Assembly (NCBI RefSeq): GCF_036884255.1
Contig: NZ_CP145605.1
Span: 4,340,001 to 4,404,000, forward strand
DNA length: 64,000 nucleotides
Direction: 5' to 3'
DNA from: Paenibacillus tundrae
GTDB lineage: Bacteria > Bacillota > Bacilli > Paenibacillales > Paenibacillaceae
Within the stretch, counting starts at the first letter, position 1; each line of letters begins with the position of its first letter. Below are positions 53,708 through 62,911 of the stretch, one piece after another. A model generated the notes under the pieces. The model saw only the letters and a list, made by a program, of their open reading frames with translations, was not told where the DNA came from and ran no database searches. A program made the position numbers and the translations under genes.

Positions 53708-55382
53708 TGGTTAGTGCACTCCTTTCACGAACAATCGCATATTCATAACCCTGCTCCACCAAAAACATCTGCCGCCGCAATGCAAACTCTTGTTCCTTGC
53801 TGTCCTCGGATACAAGCGCATAAAAATATGCTTTATTATCTCCTGGCTTAGGTCTTAGAATTCGTCCCAAACGCTGTGCTTCTTCTTGCCTTGAACCGTA
53901 ACTACCCGATATTTCCAAGGCAACAGCAGCATCAGGCAGGTCAACAGCGAAGTTCGCTACCTTAGAGACAACAATCGTTTGAATCTCGCCGCGCCGGAAT
54001 GCAGCAAACCATTTCACTCGTTCTTGTTGTGACATTGCACCAGATACGAGAGGAGCCTCAATTTCCCGGGCAATGGTCTCCAGTTGATCTAAATACTGCC
54101 CAATGACGAGTGCCGGAAGACCTTGATGATGATCTAAAAGCCTTCTAATCACATCTAATTTAGCCGGATTCTCAGCAGCTAGGCGAAACTTGTGCTTCCC
54201 TTCTGCCTCCAGATAGGTCAATTTGAGTTCAGGAGGTAACGGAATCCGTATTTCCTGACATTTCACATCTGCAATCCAGCCCTGCTGCTCTAGCTCCTTC
54301 CAAGGCATGTCGTACAATTTAGGGCCAATCAGCGAAAAAACATCTTGCTCACAGCCATCTTCTCGAACCAATGTTGCCGTCAATCCCAATCTTCGAGTAG
54401 CTTGAATATCCGCTGTCGCTCGGAATACAGGTGCTGGAAGCAGATGAACCTCGTCATAGATGATCAATCCCCATTTCCGTTCACTAAGCAGTTTGATATG
54501 GGTAAAATCAGCGTCCTTGGACTTTCGATGAGTTAGAATCTGATACGTTGCCACAGTGATTGGCCTCACCTGCTTTTTCTGACCTGAGTATTCGCCGATG
54601 AGTTCTCCAGTAATCGTTGTCTTGCGCTGTAATTCTTCGATCCATTGTCGTACCGATGTTGTGTTCGAGGTCAAAATAAGACATTCACATTGAAGTCGTT
54701 CTAATACCCCCATACCAATAACCGTTTTGCCTGCCCCGCAAGGTAATACCAGCAACCCACTTCCACCCATCCCTTCGCTACCCTCGAATGCTTCTATCGC
54801 TCTTTGCTGATAGGGACGCAGCTCAAACGCATCATCGTCGTCTGTCTTCTTCCAGCCAAAATGAAGCTGTGTTCCTTGACGATAGCCTGCATAATCAAGA
54901 ACCGGATAGCCTAGGCGAGTGAGTTCCTGCTTCAACAACCCACGCTGTTCTCCTCGCACGATGAATTCCTCAGGTGCAGCACGTTCCATTCGAAAGGCCG
55001 CAACTGTTTTCATCATGGATAATTCATTCAACAGCTGCTCATGGTCTCCAACTAGACGCATATTCTCCTGATCTTGATCCCAGTGCAGCTTCAGCCTGCC
55101 ATACTGCTCAACTATTCTCCGAATATCTTGTATCAGCGCTGAAGGCACAGTCCAACGTGAAATAGACTCCAAGCTATGGATAATGCGATCCGCATTCCAA
55201 CCAATGGCCGCAGCATTCCACAGGGATAAGGAAGTCATCCGATACGTATGGAAGCCAGCCGGGGTTTTAATGAGTTCAGCATACATGCCGATCTGTGATC
55301 TAGCTTGTTCAAATTGGGGATGACCTACCTCAAGTAATAGGGTAAAATCCCGTTGGACAATACAGGCACCTGAAATTTCCAT
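53694..55382 (-). CDS. Bacterial XPB-type DNA repair helicase (SF2)
   Basis: 562 residues. A damage-recognition-like N-terminal part (1-180) precedes RecA-like domains: LRPYQQRAIEAFEG (Q-like motif), Walker A LPCGAGKTVIGM, DEVH (Walker B), TATLVREDG, which includes the XPB RED motif, and EAQRLGRILRPKPGDNKAY (motif VI). This is the family of archaeal and mycobacterial XPB with 3-to-5-prime translocase activity in nucleotide-excision-like repair. AGGAGG is 8 bases before the ATG. First gene of a two-gene operon. Confidence 0.93.
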   Translation of the reverse strand: MEISGACIVQRDFTLLLEVGHPQFEQARSQIGMYAELIKTPAGFHTYRMTSLSLWNAAAIGWNADRIIHSLESISRWTVPSALIQDIRRIVEQYGRLKLHWDQDQENMRLVGDHEQLLNELSMMKTVAAFRMERAAPEEFIVRGEQRGLLKQELTRLGYPVLDYAGYRQGTQLHFGWKKTDDDDAFELRPYQQRAIEAFEGSEGMGGSGLLVLPCGAGKTVIGMGVLERLQCECLILTSNTTSVRQWIEELQRKTTITGELIGEYSGQKKQVRPITVATYQILTHRKSKDADFTHIKLLSERKWGLIIYDEVHLLPAPVFRATADIQATRRLGLTATLVREDGCEQDVFSLIGPKLYDMPWKELEQQGWIADVKCQEIRIPLPPELKLTYLEAEGKHKFRLAAENPAKLDVIRRLLDHHQGLPALVIGQYLDQLETIAREIEAPLVSGAMSQQERVKWFAAFRRGEIQTIVVSKVANFAVDLPDAAVALEISGSYGSRQEEAQRLGRILRPKPGDNKAYFYALVSEDSKEQEFALRRQMFLVEQGYEYAIVRERSALTNAES

Positions 55383-55506
55383 TACACACGCCTCCTAACT
55401 GCTGTTCTGTTCGTTGCTGAATGGGTATCACATGCATGACAAAAAGCCCAGTCCCGGTAAGCTCCGAAAATGAACCTTATGAACCTACTACCGATCTAGA
55501 TCTCAA

Positions 55507-55538
55507 ATAAAAAAAGAGCATCCTATGTTTAAGGATGC
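55507..55538 (-). terminator. Terminator of the M20 amidohydrolase gene
   Basis: GCATCCT/AGGATGC stem with a 7-base loop followed on the minus strand by TCTTTTTTTA. It stands about 70 bases after the stop, beyond the repeat remnant. Confidence 0.92.
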
Positions 55539-55571
55539 CCAATGAGTTGGTTAATCATTCTATAAGTGCGT

Positions 55572-55600
55572 GTTCAAAAAGGACGGTGGACTTTATGAAC
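55572..55600 (+). repeat. Dispersed palindromic repeat, end-only miniature (copy G)
   Basis: GTTCAAAAAGGACGGTGGACTTTATGAAC with the family flanks GTGC.GT on the left and AACCTCTA on the right. The final CTA of the right flank is the stop codon of the M20 amidohydrolase on the minus strand. Confidence 0.85.
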
Positions 55601-55605
55601 AACCT

Positions 55606-56778
55606 CTATAATTCAGCCGTATAACCTGTCGCCATCGCAATAAACAGCTTAACTGCATGCTGCATCGCATCTTCATCAAAGTCAAACTTCGGATGATGGT
55701 GCGGATAGATTGCGCCTTTATCTGGATTGCCTGCACCAACAAACATAAAGCAGCCAGGAATCTGCTGTAAATAATAAGCAAAATCCTCTGCAGGCATGAT
55801 CATTGGTGAAGCTTGTACATTTTGTGAGCCAAATACATGCACCGCTTCTTGGAAGAACCGTTCTGTTTCCCGCTCATCATTAACAACTGGCGGGTAACCC
55901 ATGATATATTTGATATCCGTCTTAGCTCCATAGGCTGCACCCGTCTGAGCCACCATGGTGTGAATGCGTTCTTTCATCCCCGATCGGGTCTCTTCATCAA
56001 ACGTTCTGACCGTGCCACTCATTTTACAGGATTCCGCAATAACGTTCTGTGCAGCTCCAGCTTGCATTGTACCAATTGTCAGCACCGCCGGTCGCAATGG
56101 ATCGACGGAACGACTAACTACCGTCTGTAATTGCATCACCAGTGCTGATCCTGCCACCAAGCTGTCTACAGTCGACTGCGGCATCCCCCCATGACCACCT
56201 TTGCCTGTGATCTCAATATAGAAATCATCCGCCGCGGCCATCATTGATCCCGCCGTACTCGCGGCAACACCTACAGGTAGAGGTGTCCACAGATGAATTC
56301 CATAGATGACATCTACGCCATCAAGCCCACCGTCGGCAATGACGTGAACTGCTCCGCCAGGCAATAGCTCTTCTGCTGGTTGGAACAGAAAACGAATCTC
56401 TCCTTTAATTGCAGCCTTATTACGACTGAAATACAATGCTGTTCCTAGCAGAATCGAAACGTGTCCATCATGACCACATGCGTGCATGGCTCCATCTTTT
56501 CTAGAAGCATATTCTATATCCTTCTCGTCTTGGATAGGCAAAGCGTCCATATCAGCTCGAAGCATGACTACAGGACCTGGCTGATCTCCGCGGATCGTAC
56601 CGATAACTCCATGCCCCCCCACATGACGCTTCACTTCCACGCCAAAGCTCTCCAGCATATCTGCTACAAAAGATGAGGTCTTCTCCTCATGAAAGGAAAC
56701 TTCAGGATTGCGATGAAGATGACGGCGCCACTCCACCATATGGATTTGCAGATCATCCCACCATATATTATTTGTCAT
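55606..56778 (-). CDS. M20-family amidohydrolase (N-acyl-amino-acid hydrolase/HipO-like)
   Basis: 390 residues with the M20D metal-site pattern: LHRNPEVSFHEEKT, MLRADMDALPIQ, HACGHDGHVSILLG, FQPAEELLPGG, and late MPAEDFAYY and HHHPKFDFDEDAM. Members cleave acyl groups from amino acids (hippurate, indole-acetyl-amino acids, N-acetyl-diaminopimelate); the substrate is not predictable. GAGGAAAT before the ATG. Divergent from yugN. The C-terminal stop codon lies in a repeat remnant, so the last residues may have been altered by insertion. Confidence 0.9.
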   Translation of the reverse strand: MTNNIWWDDLQIHMVEWRRHLHRNPEVSFHEEKTSSFVADMLESFGVEVKRHVGGHGVIGTIRGDQPGPVVMLRADMDALPIQDEKDIEYASRKDGAMHACGHDGHVSILLGTALYFSRNKAAIKGEIRFLFQPAEELLPGGAVHVIADGGLDGVDVIYGIHLWTPLPVGVAASTAGSMMAAADDFYIEITGKGGHGGMPQSTVDSLVAGSALVMQLQTVVSRSVDPLRPAVLTIGTMQAGAAQNVIAESCKMSGTVRTFDEETRSGMKERIHTMVAQTGAAYGAKTDIKYIMGYPPVVNDERETERFFQEAVHVFGSQNVQASPMIMPAEDFAYYLQQIPGCFMFVGAGNPDKGAIYPHHHPKFDFDEDAMQHAVKLFIAMATGYTAEL

Positions 56779-56987
56779 ATTTCCTCATCCTTTCGCTCTC
56801 GATCGGTACTTTCATCAAGCCCGAACCTCTCACTTCAAACCTATTGCAGTATATTGTAGCAGAATTGGAAGAAAACCGATATGAACAAGCCCTTGAAAGC
56901 TTGCACGGGAAGGGGAAACATACTATCATAAACTAGAGAAACAACGAGAAATTATACTCGGAAGCTTATGAGGAGGATCAAACGCTT

Positions 56988-57335
56988 ATGATATTTGAGA
57001 ATACAGGCTTAGACGGCTTGAAAAGCGACTTGGCATACCTGGATGAGAGCGCCGAGAAAGTCGGATTTGTCCGGTGGCAATGGGAGTATTACCGTGCTAC
57101 ATATGACTACAAAATTGAAGATGAACTTACTAAATCGGAATACTTTGTACGTATTAATACCCGTGTTGTGGATGGCAAGCTTGAGAAACCAGATTCTGTT
57201 CTTTCTGTAGAAGCAGTCTATCTTGGAAAAGCGACTTTCCCGCATGGTCTGGATTATGACACTACCGTTCCACAGCCAGTCGTGAAGCTGGCCGCTCAAA
57301 AATTACAGCAGCTCAAAGAACTGCTGGAAGCTTAG
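56988..57335 (+). CDS. YugN-like family protein
   Basis: 115 residues, beginning MIFENTGLDGLKSDLAYLDES with WQWEYYRATYDYKIED and VYLRGKATFPHGLDYD-type sequence (YLGKATFPHGLDYD). This matches the YugN-like family of Bacillota, function unknown. AGGAGG lies 11 bases before the ATG. Thirteen bases upstream of ftsW, so probably co-transcribed with it. Confidence 0.82.
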   Translation: MIFENTGLDGLKSDLAYLDESAEKVGFVRWQWEYYRATYDYKIEDELTKSEYFVRINTRVVDGKLEKPDSVLSVEAVYLGKATFPHGLDYDTTVPQPVVKLAAQKLQQLKELLEA

Positions 57336-57348
57336 GTTGGGCTGAGCG

Positions 57349-58629
57349 ATGAAACAACAAACAGCCCAAACGAAAACGAAGAGAGGCACGCCGGATTTCC
57401 AACTGCTAATCCTCACTTTATTGTTGGTGGGCTTTGGACTGGTAATGGTATTCAGCTCCAGTTCCAGTATTGCAATTGCAAGCGAACGCTTCAACAATGA
57501 TCCCCTGTTCTTCACGAAAAAACAACTTATGTGGGCGCTCATTGGTGTAGTTGGTATGTTCTTTGCTATGAATATTCGTTTTAATAAGTACAAGAAGCTG
57601 TATGCGCCTTTTTTTCTCTTCACGACCGTCATGCTACTGCTTGTTCTCATTACGGGTAAGGTGCTCAACGGTGCTCGAAGCTGGATTCATATTTTTGGTT
57701 TTAGTGTTCAACCAGCCGAATTCGCCAAAATCGCCATTATTTTGTATCTCGCTGCGCTAATCACCAAGAAAGGCGAACGCTTTAGAGATCTTAAAACTGG
57801 TTATTTTCCTGTTCTTATCATTGTAGGTTTCGTTGCCGGACTCATTATGCTGCAGCCTGACTTCGGTACGTGCTTCATTCTCGTCTCCACGTGTGGTTTG
57901 GTGATCTACGCAGGCGGTGCAAGCATGAAGCATATTATGGGTTCAATTCTGCTCGTTGTCTTAGGAGGGGCGCTGGCTTTTGGAGCCAACGCCTTGTTCT
58001 CCTCTATGTCTTCGCCAGATGATGCGACAAGTACGGTAACAGAAGCCAAGACGAACTATAAGATCGGACGGATTCAGGCATTCCTTAACCCGCTCTCTGA
58101 CCCTACCGATGGAAGCCTTAACCTCTATCGCTCCCTTGTAGCGATTGGAGATGGCGGAATTACGGGTTCAGGAGTTGGACAAGGTACAATTAAATTACAT
58201 TACCTGCCCAATGCATATAACGATTTTATCTTCTCCGTTATTGGTGAAGAGCTTGGATTCTTAGGAAGTACCTTGTTCCTACTTGTCTATCTCTACTTTA
58301 TCTGGCGAGGCATCATTGTGTCTCTTCGTTGTCCCGATCCATTTGGTACATTGGTCGGCATTGGAATTATGGGACTCATCGCCATCCAAGCCTTTATTAA
58401 CATTGGCGGTGTTACTCAGACCATACCTGTAACAGGGGTCACGCTTCCGTTCATCAGTTATGGAGGTACGTCACTTTTCGTTATGATGGTCGCCATGGGC
58501 ATCGTGCTCAGTATTTCACGCACCAATAATCTGGACGTCATCAAGGAAGAGAGAACAAAGTCCGTAACCGTACAGACTCGAACCTCTCCTGCCCTTCGTT
58601 CAAGAGAAGCGATCCGTCGTATTCGATAA
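57349..58629 (+). CDS. ftsW: Peptidoglycan glycosyltransferase FtsW (SEDS family)
   Basis: 426 residues, ten membrane helices. SEDS motifs: GLVMVFSSSSSIA near the first helix, NGARSWIHIFGFSVQPAEFAKIA, the catalytic Asp in QPDFGTCFI, VGQGTIKLHYLPNAYNDFIFSVIGEELG and PFISYGGTSL. Polymerises lipid II at the septum together with a class B PBP. Adjacent to ylaN within 2.5 kb, as ylaN-ftsW in B. subtilis, which favours FtsW over RodA/SpoVE. A basic cytoplasmic tail ends the protein. Weak ribosome site; translation may depend on the yugN-like gene upstream. Confidence 0.93.
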   Translation: MKQQTAQTKTKRGTPDFQLLILTLLLVGFGLVMVFSSSSSIAIASERFNNDPLFFTKKQLMWALIGVVGMFFAMNIRFNKYKKLYAPFFLFTTVMLLLVLITGKVLNGARSWIHIFGFSVQPAEFAKIAIILYLAALITKKGERFRDLKTGYFPVLIIVGFVAGLIMLQPDFGTCFILVSTCGLVIYAGGASMKHIMGSILLVVLGGALAFGANALFSSMSSPDDATSTVTEAKTNYKIGRIQAFLNPLSDPTDGSLNLYRSLVAIGDGGITGSGVGQGTIKLHYLPNAYNDFIFSVIGEELGFLGSTLFLLVYLYFIWRGIIVSLRCPDPFGTLVGIGIMGLIAIQAFINIGGVTQTIPVTGVTLPFISYGGTSLFVMMVAMGIVLSISRTNNLDVIKEERTKSVTVQTRTSPALRSREAIRRIR

Positions 58630-58640
58630 TCAAAGAACGT

Positions 58641-58682
58641 AAAAAAAGACTTCCCATCCATTATGGATAGGAAGTCTTTTTT
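58641..58682. terminator. Bidirectional terminator between ftsW and the Asp23 gene
   Basis: AAAAAAGACTTCC.ATCCA/TGGAT.GGAAGTCTTTTTT with a 3-base loop; T-runs on both strands. It serves convergent ftsW (plus) and the Asp23 gene (minus). Confidence 0.95.
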
Positions 58683-58746
58683 GTTGAGTTTCACTTCGTG
58701 AGCGGAAGCTCTTCGGATAAACACTCTACGCTGGAAGCCGATCAGC

Positions 58747-59109
58747 TTATACGTCGTCGCCTTTGAAAGATACACCTTCTACCTTCACATTAACTTCGAC
58801 AACTCGTAATCCCGTCATGGTCTCTACCGCTTCTCTCACATTCTGCTGAAGCATGCGGGAAACTTCATGAATCGGTGTCTCGTACAGGACGATGATGCGC
58901 AGATCAATGGCTGTTTCCAGCTGGCCGACCTCAACGCCCACGCCTTTCTGTACGTTTTTACCGCTGAGACGTTTGGCCCAGCCCTCTGACAATCCTCCAG
59001 ACATTGCGGCAATCCCCGGTGTCTCAAGCGCAGCCATTCCGGCAATTTTCGCCACCACGTCGTCAGCAATCCGGATGTTACCGCCATCTAGTTGAAGTTG
59101 TTCTGCCAT
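58747..59109 (-). CDS. Asp23/Gls24-family envelope stress protein (YloU-like)
   Basis: 120 residues: GNIRIADDVVAKIAGMAALETPGIAAMSGG, KGVGVEVGQLETAIDLRIIVLYETPIHEV and REAVETMTGLRVVEVNVKVEGV cover the whole family. Such proteins sit under the membrane and affect cell-wall homeostasis or lipid metabolism. In B. subtilis the paralogue YloU is encoded directly before fakA; here that place is empty and this gene stands next to ftsW, so it could be the relocated YloU or a second paralogue. AGGAGGATGTGGC before the ATG. Confidence 0.92.
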   Translation of the reverse strand: MAEQLQLDGGNIRIADDVVAKIAGMAALETPGIAAMSGGLSEGWAKRLSGKNVQKGVGVEVGQLETAIDLRIIVLYETPIHEVSRMLQQNVREAVETMTGLRVVEVNVKVEGVSFKGDDV

Positions 59110-59347
59110 GCCACATCCTCCTTCACTTCGTTAATCGTATTTTAAATCCTTTCCACCCCAAAAAGCAAATTAAACTCAAAAAGTTGCGTTTACAACCTAC
59201 TATGATTTGGTTATATTGAAATATGAAAATAATCTCATAATCATTTCGTCACCTTTTCACAAGATATGGCATGATTCGAATGATTATGATGACCAACATG
59301 TGATCACGTGTTGCAAACCAAATAATATGTAACCGAGGTGTGTGTTT

Positions 59348-60418
59348 GTGAGAAACCGGATTTCATCCATTCTGCTGATTGTTACTTTTGCACTCAGCGC
59401 GATTGCCCACTACATGAAATGGGATTCGATTCTACAGTTTGTGATTTCAGCCATTTCGGTTATTTTTGTCGCTGGTTTTTTAGGCAAAGCTACTGAAAAT
59501 GTTGCCCACTATGCCGGACAGCGGCTGGGTGGGTTTTTGAATGCTACCTTCGGCAATGCTGCCGAGCTGATTATTGCGATCTTCCTCGTTAAAGAAGGAC
59601 TGTTCGACATGGTCAAAGCCAGTCTGACGGGCTCCATTATCGGAAACCTGTTACTTGTTCTAGGACTGAGCATTTTCGCAGGTGGACTCAAGTTCAAAAT
59701 CCAGAATTACAATGTTTCGCTTGCAGGCCTAAACGGCTCCTTGATGATTGTAGCTATCATCGCTTTATTCATTCCCGCCGTGTTCCTTAACACCCATTCT
59801 ATCACTCAACAAGACACAAATACACTCAGTCTTATTGTTGCGGGACTGTTGATTGTGGCCTACATTGCTTGGTTGCTGTTCTCTATGGTCACACATAAGA
59901 AGTATCTTGCCGATGTCACGGTAGACGAGGATGAAGAACTTCCACATGAACATGCACCTGAATGGTCGAAGAAAAAAGCAATCCTGTATCTCGTATTGGC
60001 AACGGTTATGGTGGCCTTTGTCAGTGAGTGGCTAGTTGGCACGCTTGAAGTATTTACAGAGCGATTCGGACTGAGTGAGCTATTTGTCGGTGCGTTCCTT
60101 GTTGCTATCATTGGTAATGCAGCGGAACACAGTGCAGCCATTATGTTAGCGATGAAAAATAAAATCGGTGCCGCAGTAGAGATTGCGGTCGGCAGTAGCT
60201 TGCAAATTGCATTATTTGTTGCACCTGTGCTGATTTTTGTCAGCTACTTCACAGGCAGAACAATGGATATTGTATTTACCACCATTGAACTTGTCGCGAT
60301 CGGTGTATCCGTGTTTATTGCCAAGTCGATCACGCAGGATGGTTCAACGAACTGGTATGAAGGCTTGCTGTTACTTGTGGTCTATATCATCCTTGGGGTG
60401 TCATTCTTTCTGGTATAA
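59348..60418 (+). CDS. cax: Calcium/proton exchanger (CaCA/ChaA family)
   Basis: About 356 residues, ten to eleven membrane helices in two inverted halves, with the alpha-repeat signatures NATFGNAAELIIAI and AIIGNAAEHSAAIMLA and an acidic cytoplasmic linker (VDEDEELPHEHAPEW). Exports Ca2+ (possibly other divalent ions) in exchange for protons, as in the Bacillus YfkE exchanger. The GTG at 59348 fits the ribosome site GAGGTG better than the GTG two codons upstream (59342). Single gene with its own terminator. Confidence 0.93.
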   Translation: MRNRISSILLIVTFALSAIAHYMKWDSILQFVISAISVIFVAGFLGKATENVAHYAGQRLGGFLNATFGNAAELIIAIFLVKEGLFDMVKASLTGSIIGNLLLVLGLSIFAGGLKFKIQNYNVSLAGLNGSLMIVAIIALFIPAVFLNTHSITQQDTNTLSLIVAGLLIVAYIAWLLFSMVTHKKYLADVTVDEDEELPHEHAPEWSKKKAILYLVLATVMVAFVSEWLVGTLEVFTERFGLSELFVGAFLVAIIGNAAEHSAAIMLAMKNKIGAAVEIAVGSSLQIALFVAPVLIFVSYFTGRTMDIVFTTIELVAIGVSVFIAKSITQDGSTNWYEGLLLLVVYIILGVSFFLV

Positions 60419-60430
60419 AATAAAGCACAT

Positions 60431-60474
60431 AAAAAAGGTAGCTAGGTGATGTTTTCACCCAGGCTACCTTTTTT
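60431..60474 (+). terminator. Terminator of the Ca2+/H+ exchanger gene
   Basis: AAAAAAGGTAGC.GGTGA/TCACC.GCTACCTTTTTT with a 4-base loop, 13 bases after the stop. Confidence 0.95.
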
Positions 60475-60613
60475 ACATCCGTTCACACAGAAGTTCCCTT
60501 CCGCTCTCAGGCTGCGGTTAGTTAACTACCCTTGGCATCAAGCTGAGCAGAGGACTACGTGCTACGTGCTGTAACTGCACACATTAGCGAGAAGAAATTC
60601 CAAAAGAGCACAC

Positions 60614-60640
60614 AAAAAAAGCATGCAATAACCTGCATGC
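60614..60640 (-). terminator. Terminator of ylaN
   Basis: GCATGCA/TGCATGC stem followed by seven T residues on the minus strand, 30 bases after the ylaN stop. Same stem sequence as the terminator at 50235. Confidence 0.88.
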
Positions 60641-60668
60641 CTTCTATTCTGACCCGCGCATATGCAGG

Positions 60669-60962
60669 CTATTGCTCATTCTTTTTGTTCAAGGCTTCAT
60701 ATAGAATCGCCAGATTCCGCTCAAGCGCGCTAACCATCTGCTTACCAGCACCTTCTGGAAGGAGACCTGCACGAACAGCAAAATCAACTTCTTTGGAGAA
60801 CCCATACATCTGTGTATCCAATACTTCCTCATAGAGAGGGCAGTAGCGGGTAGCCAGATTCTCCATCTGTACTTCAATAAGCTTCTGTATTTTATCTGCA
60901 TCTTCTTGAAGAAGACTGATCGCTTTCAAATTCAGCTGGTCCTGCAGATCAGATGAAGTCAT
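60669..60962 (-). CDS. ylaN: YlaN family protein (Fur-interacting iron-responsive factor)
   Basis: 97 residues, alpha-helical, from ATG 60962: NLKAISLLQEDADKIQKLIEVQMENL and RYCPLYEEVLDTQMYGFSKEVDFAVRAGL are near-complete YlaN signatures. In Bacillus and Staphylococcus YlaN is needed under iron limitation and has been reported to bind Fur and relieve repression. GGGGGG lies about 8 bases before this start. Encoded near ftsW as in B. subtilis. Confidence 0.93.
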   Translation of the reverse strand: MTSSDLQDQLNLKAISLLQEDADKIQKLIEVQMENLATRYCPLYEEVLDTQMYGFSKEVDFAVRAGLLPEGAGKQMVSALERNLAILYEALNKKNEQ

Positions 60963-61138
60963 GCATTTTTCCCCCCTATGTCCCAAAAATCGCGTAAAGA
61001 CGTTCTATCTCTAATATTAGACGAAATCAGTAGGTAATACAAGAACCTGACCAAAATATCCGAACAAAGTGAGTGTCTTTGGGAGTGCTTATTTCAGATA
61101 CAGCGCAAGGGGCTTTTTGTGTGATTCAGCTCAGTATA

Positions 61139-61177
61139 CAAAAGAAGCACCCTCGCCACCACTGGCGAAGGTGCTTC
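61139..61177 (-). terminator. Terminator of the HPr-like gene
   Basis: GAAGCACC.TCGCCA/TGGCGA.GGTGCTTC stem with a 4-base loop followed on the minus strand by TTTTG, 10 bases after the stop. Confidence 0.9.
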
Positions 61178-61186
61178 TCATAACCA

Positions 61187-61432
61187 TTACTCCGATGCGA
61201 TCTTTACATTCAGTCCATGCTTAGCAAACACATCAGACATGGCTGCTTTGGCCTCATCGGCATCTGGACCATGAACATGCAATTCATAGCTATGAGTGCT
61301 GATCAGTGTTGTAAACAATCCCAAGATACTTTTCACATCGATATACTTGTTGTCTGAATGAAGCACGATTGAAGAAGTAAACTTGCCTGCTGTTTGAGCA
61401 ATTTCCACTACAGCCGCGTTATTACTCGACAT
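61187..61432 (-). CDS. HPr/Crh-like protein lacking the catalytic histidine
   Basis: 81 residues with an HPr fold: VEIAQTAGKFTSS, YIDVKSILGLFTTL and ADEAKAAMSDVF. Alignment to B. subtilis HPr (offset 11) puts Ser35 at the HprK-target Ser46 within KSILG, but Asn4 at the PTS-phosphorylated His15 and Ala6 at Arg17, and the first beta-strand is missing. It therefore cannot act in sugar phosphotransfer, but could be phosphorylated on Ser like Crh, the CcpA cofactor. GGAGGG ribosome site. Monocistronic. Length is short of the usual 85-88. Confidence 0.82.
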   Translation of the reverse strand: MSSNNAAVVEIAQTAGKFTSSIVLHSDNKYIDVKSILGLFTTLISTHSYELHVHGPDADEAKAAMSDVFAKHGLNVKIASE

Positions 61433-61528
61433 AGGAATCCCTCCGTCTTTTCACTTTTGGTATCATCTATTAATTACCACTACATGATACCGTGAATCCG
61501 CTTTCCTAGCAACAGCAAAATACTGATG

Positions 61529-62644
61529 CTACTTCAAACGGTCTGGATTCAGGCATTCCAGCTCAGGAATAACGAAAATACCGTCTTTCCGGATCAGTAC
61601 ATCGTCAAAATAAATCTCTCCACCGCCGTAATCTGGACGTTGAATCAATACCAGATCCCAGTGAATGGATGAGCGGTTTCCATTATCTGTTTCTTCATAT
61701 GCCTGCCCTGGTGTGAAATGCAAGCTACCCGCAATTTTTTCATCAAACAAGATATCTTTCATGGGGTGAAGAATGTACGGATTGAATCCAATGGCGAATT
61801 CACCAATATGACGTGCACCATCATCCGAATCCAAAATATCATTCAGGCGCTCTGTATCATTGCTTGTCGCCTCAACAATTTTGCCGTCTTTGAACGTGAA
61901 CTTAATATTCTCAAACGTAACACCATTATACAGTGTTGCCGCGTTATAGCTGATCGTTCCATTAACGGAATCCCGTACAGGAGCACTATACACTTCCCCG
62001 TCTGGAATATTTTTTTGACCAGAGCACTTCACAGCACCGATATCCTTGATGGAGAAGCTGAGGTCTGTTCCAGGGCCTGTAATCCGAACTTTATCCGTAC
62101 GGTTCATTAGGTTAGCCAATGCATCTTGCGCTTTATCCATTTTGGCATAATCAAGGTTACATACATCAAAGTAGAAGTCTTCAAATGCCTCTGTACTCGT
62201 ATTCGCGAGTTGTGCCATACTTGCATTCGGGTAACGCAATACAACCCATTTGGTATGCTTCACACGCTGCTCGCTATGTACAGGATGAGAATATAATGAA
62301 TTATACATTTTCATCTTCTCTTCAGGTACATCGGACAGATCGTTGACGTTCTCGCCCGCACGAATCCCGATGTAACAATCCATTTGTTTCATCCGGTTCA
62401 GATCAATTTCTGCCCATGTTTTCATCATTTCTTCCGTTGCATTCTTGAGCATTGCACGTTGTACCGTTCGGTCAGTCAACTGCACAAATACGTTACCGCC
62501 CTTTTTCCCTACTTCCTCAACCACAGCGTTGATTAAGTCACGCTCGCTTCCGATCATTTCGACCAGAACGTTCTCGCCTGGTTGTACATCTACAGAGTAA
62601 CCGACCAAGTTAGCGGCAAGCTTCTGAATTCTTGGATCTTTCAT
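61529..62644 (-). CDS. M29-family aminopeptidase (AmpS/PepS type)
   Basis: About 371 residues, metal-dependent aminopeptidase. Family blocks: VGYSVDVQPGENVLVE, YPNASMAQLANTSTEAFEDFYFDVCNLDY, the ligand-bearing HIGEFAIGFNP, SSIHWDLVLIQR and the C-terminal GEIYFDDVLIRKDG. It trims N-terminal residues from peptides in the cytoplasm. ATG at 62644 has AGGAGG about 10 bases upstream; the earlier frame start is inside the ribosome site. Confidence 0.93.
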   Translation of the reverse strand: MKDPRIQKLAANLVGYSVDVQPGENVLVEMIGSERDLINAVVEEVGKKGGNVFVQLTDRTVQRAMLKNATEEMMKTWAEIDLNRMKQMDCYIGIRAGENVNDLSDVPEEKMKMYNSLYSHPVHSEQRVKHTKWVVLRYPNASMAQLANTSTEAFEDFYFDVCNLDYAKMDKAQDALANLMNRTDKVRITGPGTDLSFSIKDIGAVKCSGQKNIPDGEVYSAPVRDSVNGTISYNAATLYNGVTFENIKFTFKDGKIVEATSNDTERLNDILDSDDGARHIGEFAIGFNPYILHPMKDILFDEKIAGSLHFTPGQAYEETDNGNRSSIHWDLVLIQRPDYGGGEIYFDDVLIRKDGIFVIPELECLNPDRLK

Positions 62645-62911
62645 CTTGTATAATCCTCCTGTCATGTGTCATTCATAATTGAACAACGGTAAATTACGAT
62701 ACTATTGTAGCACGCTACCGTGATCCCGTCAGCAAGCAACCCGTAACTAGGGCTTGTCTTACATCACACTGAAGAGCTTCTTTAACCGCTTTTTCCGCAC
62801 CACTGCGTCACTTTCTCTTAATGCCCCCCGGTACGCCTAAGAAAAGGTTTCTGACTTTGAGCATAATTTCAGCATAACTGCTGCTTTTGAAGCTGTAGCA
62901 AACTCCCTTGT

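Noticed and set aside
56673-56936. Plus-strand frame overlapping the M20 gene start
   Set aside because: Begins inside the oppositely oriented amidohydrolase gene and lacks a ribosome site.
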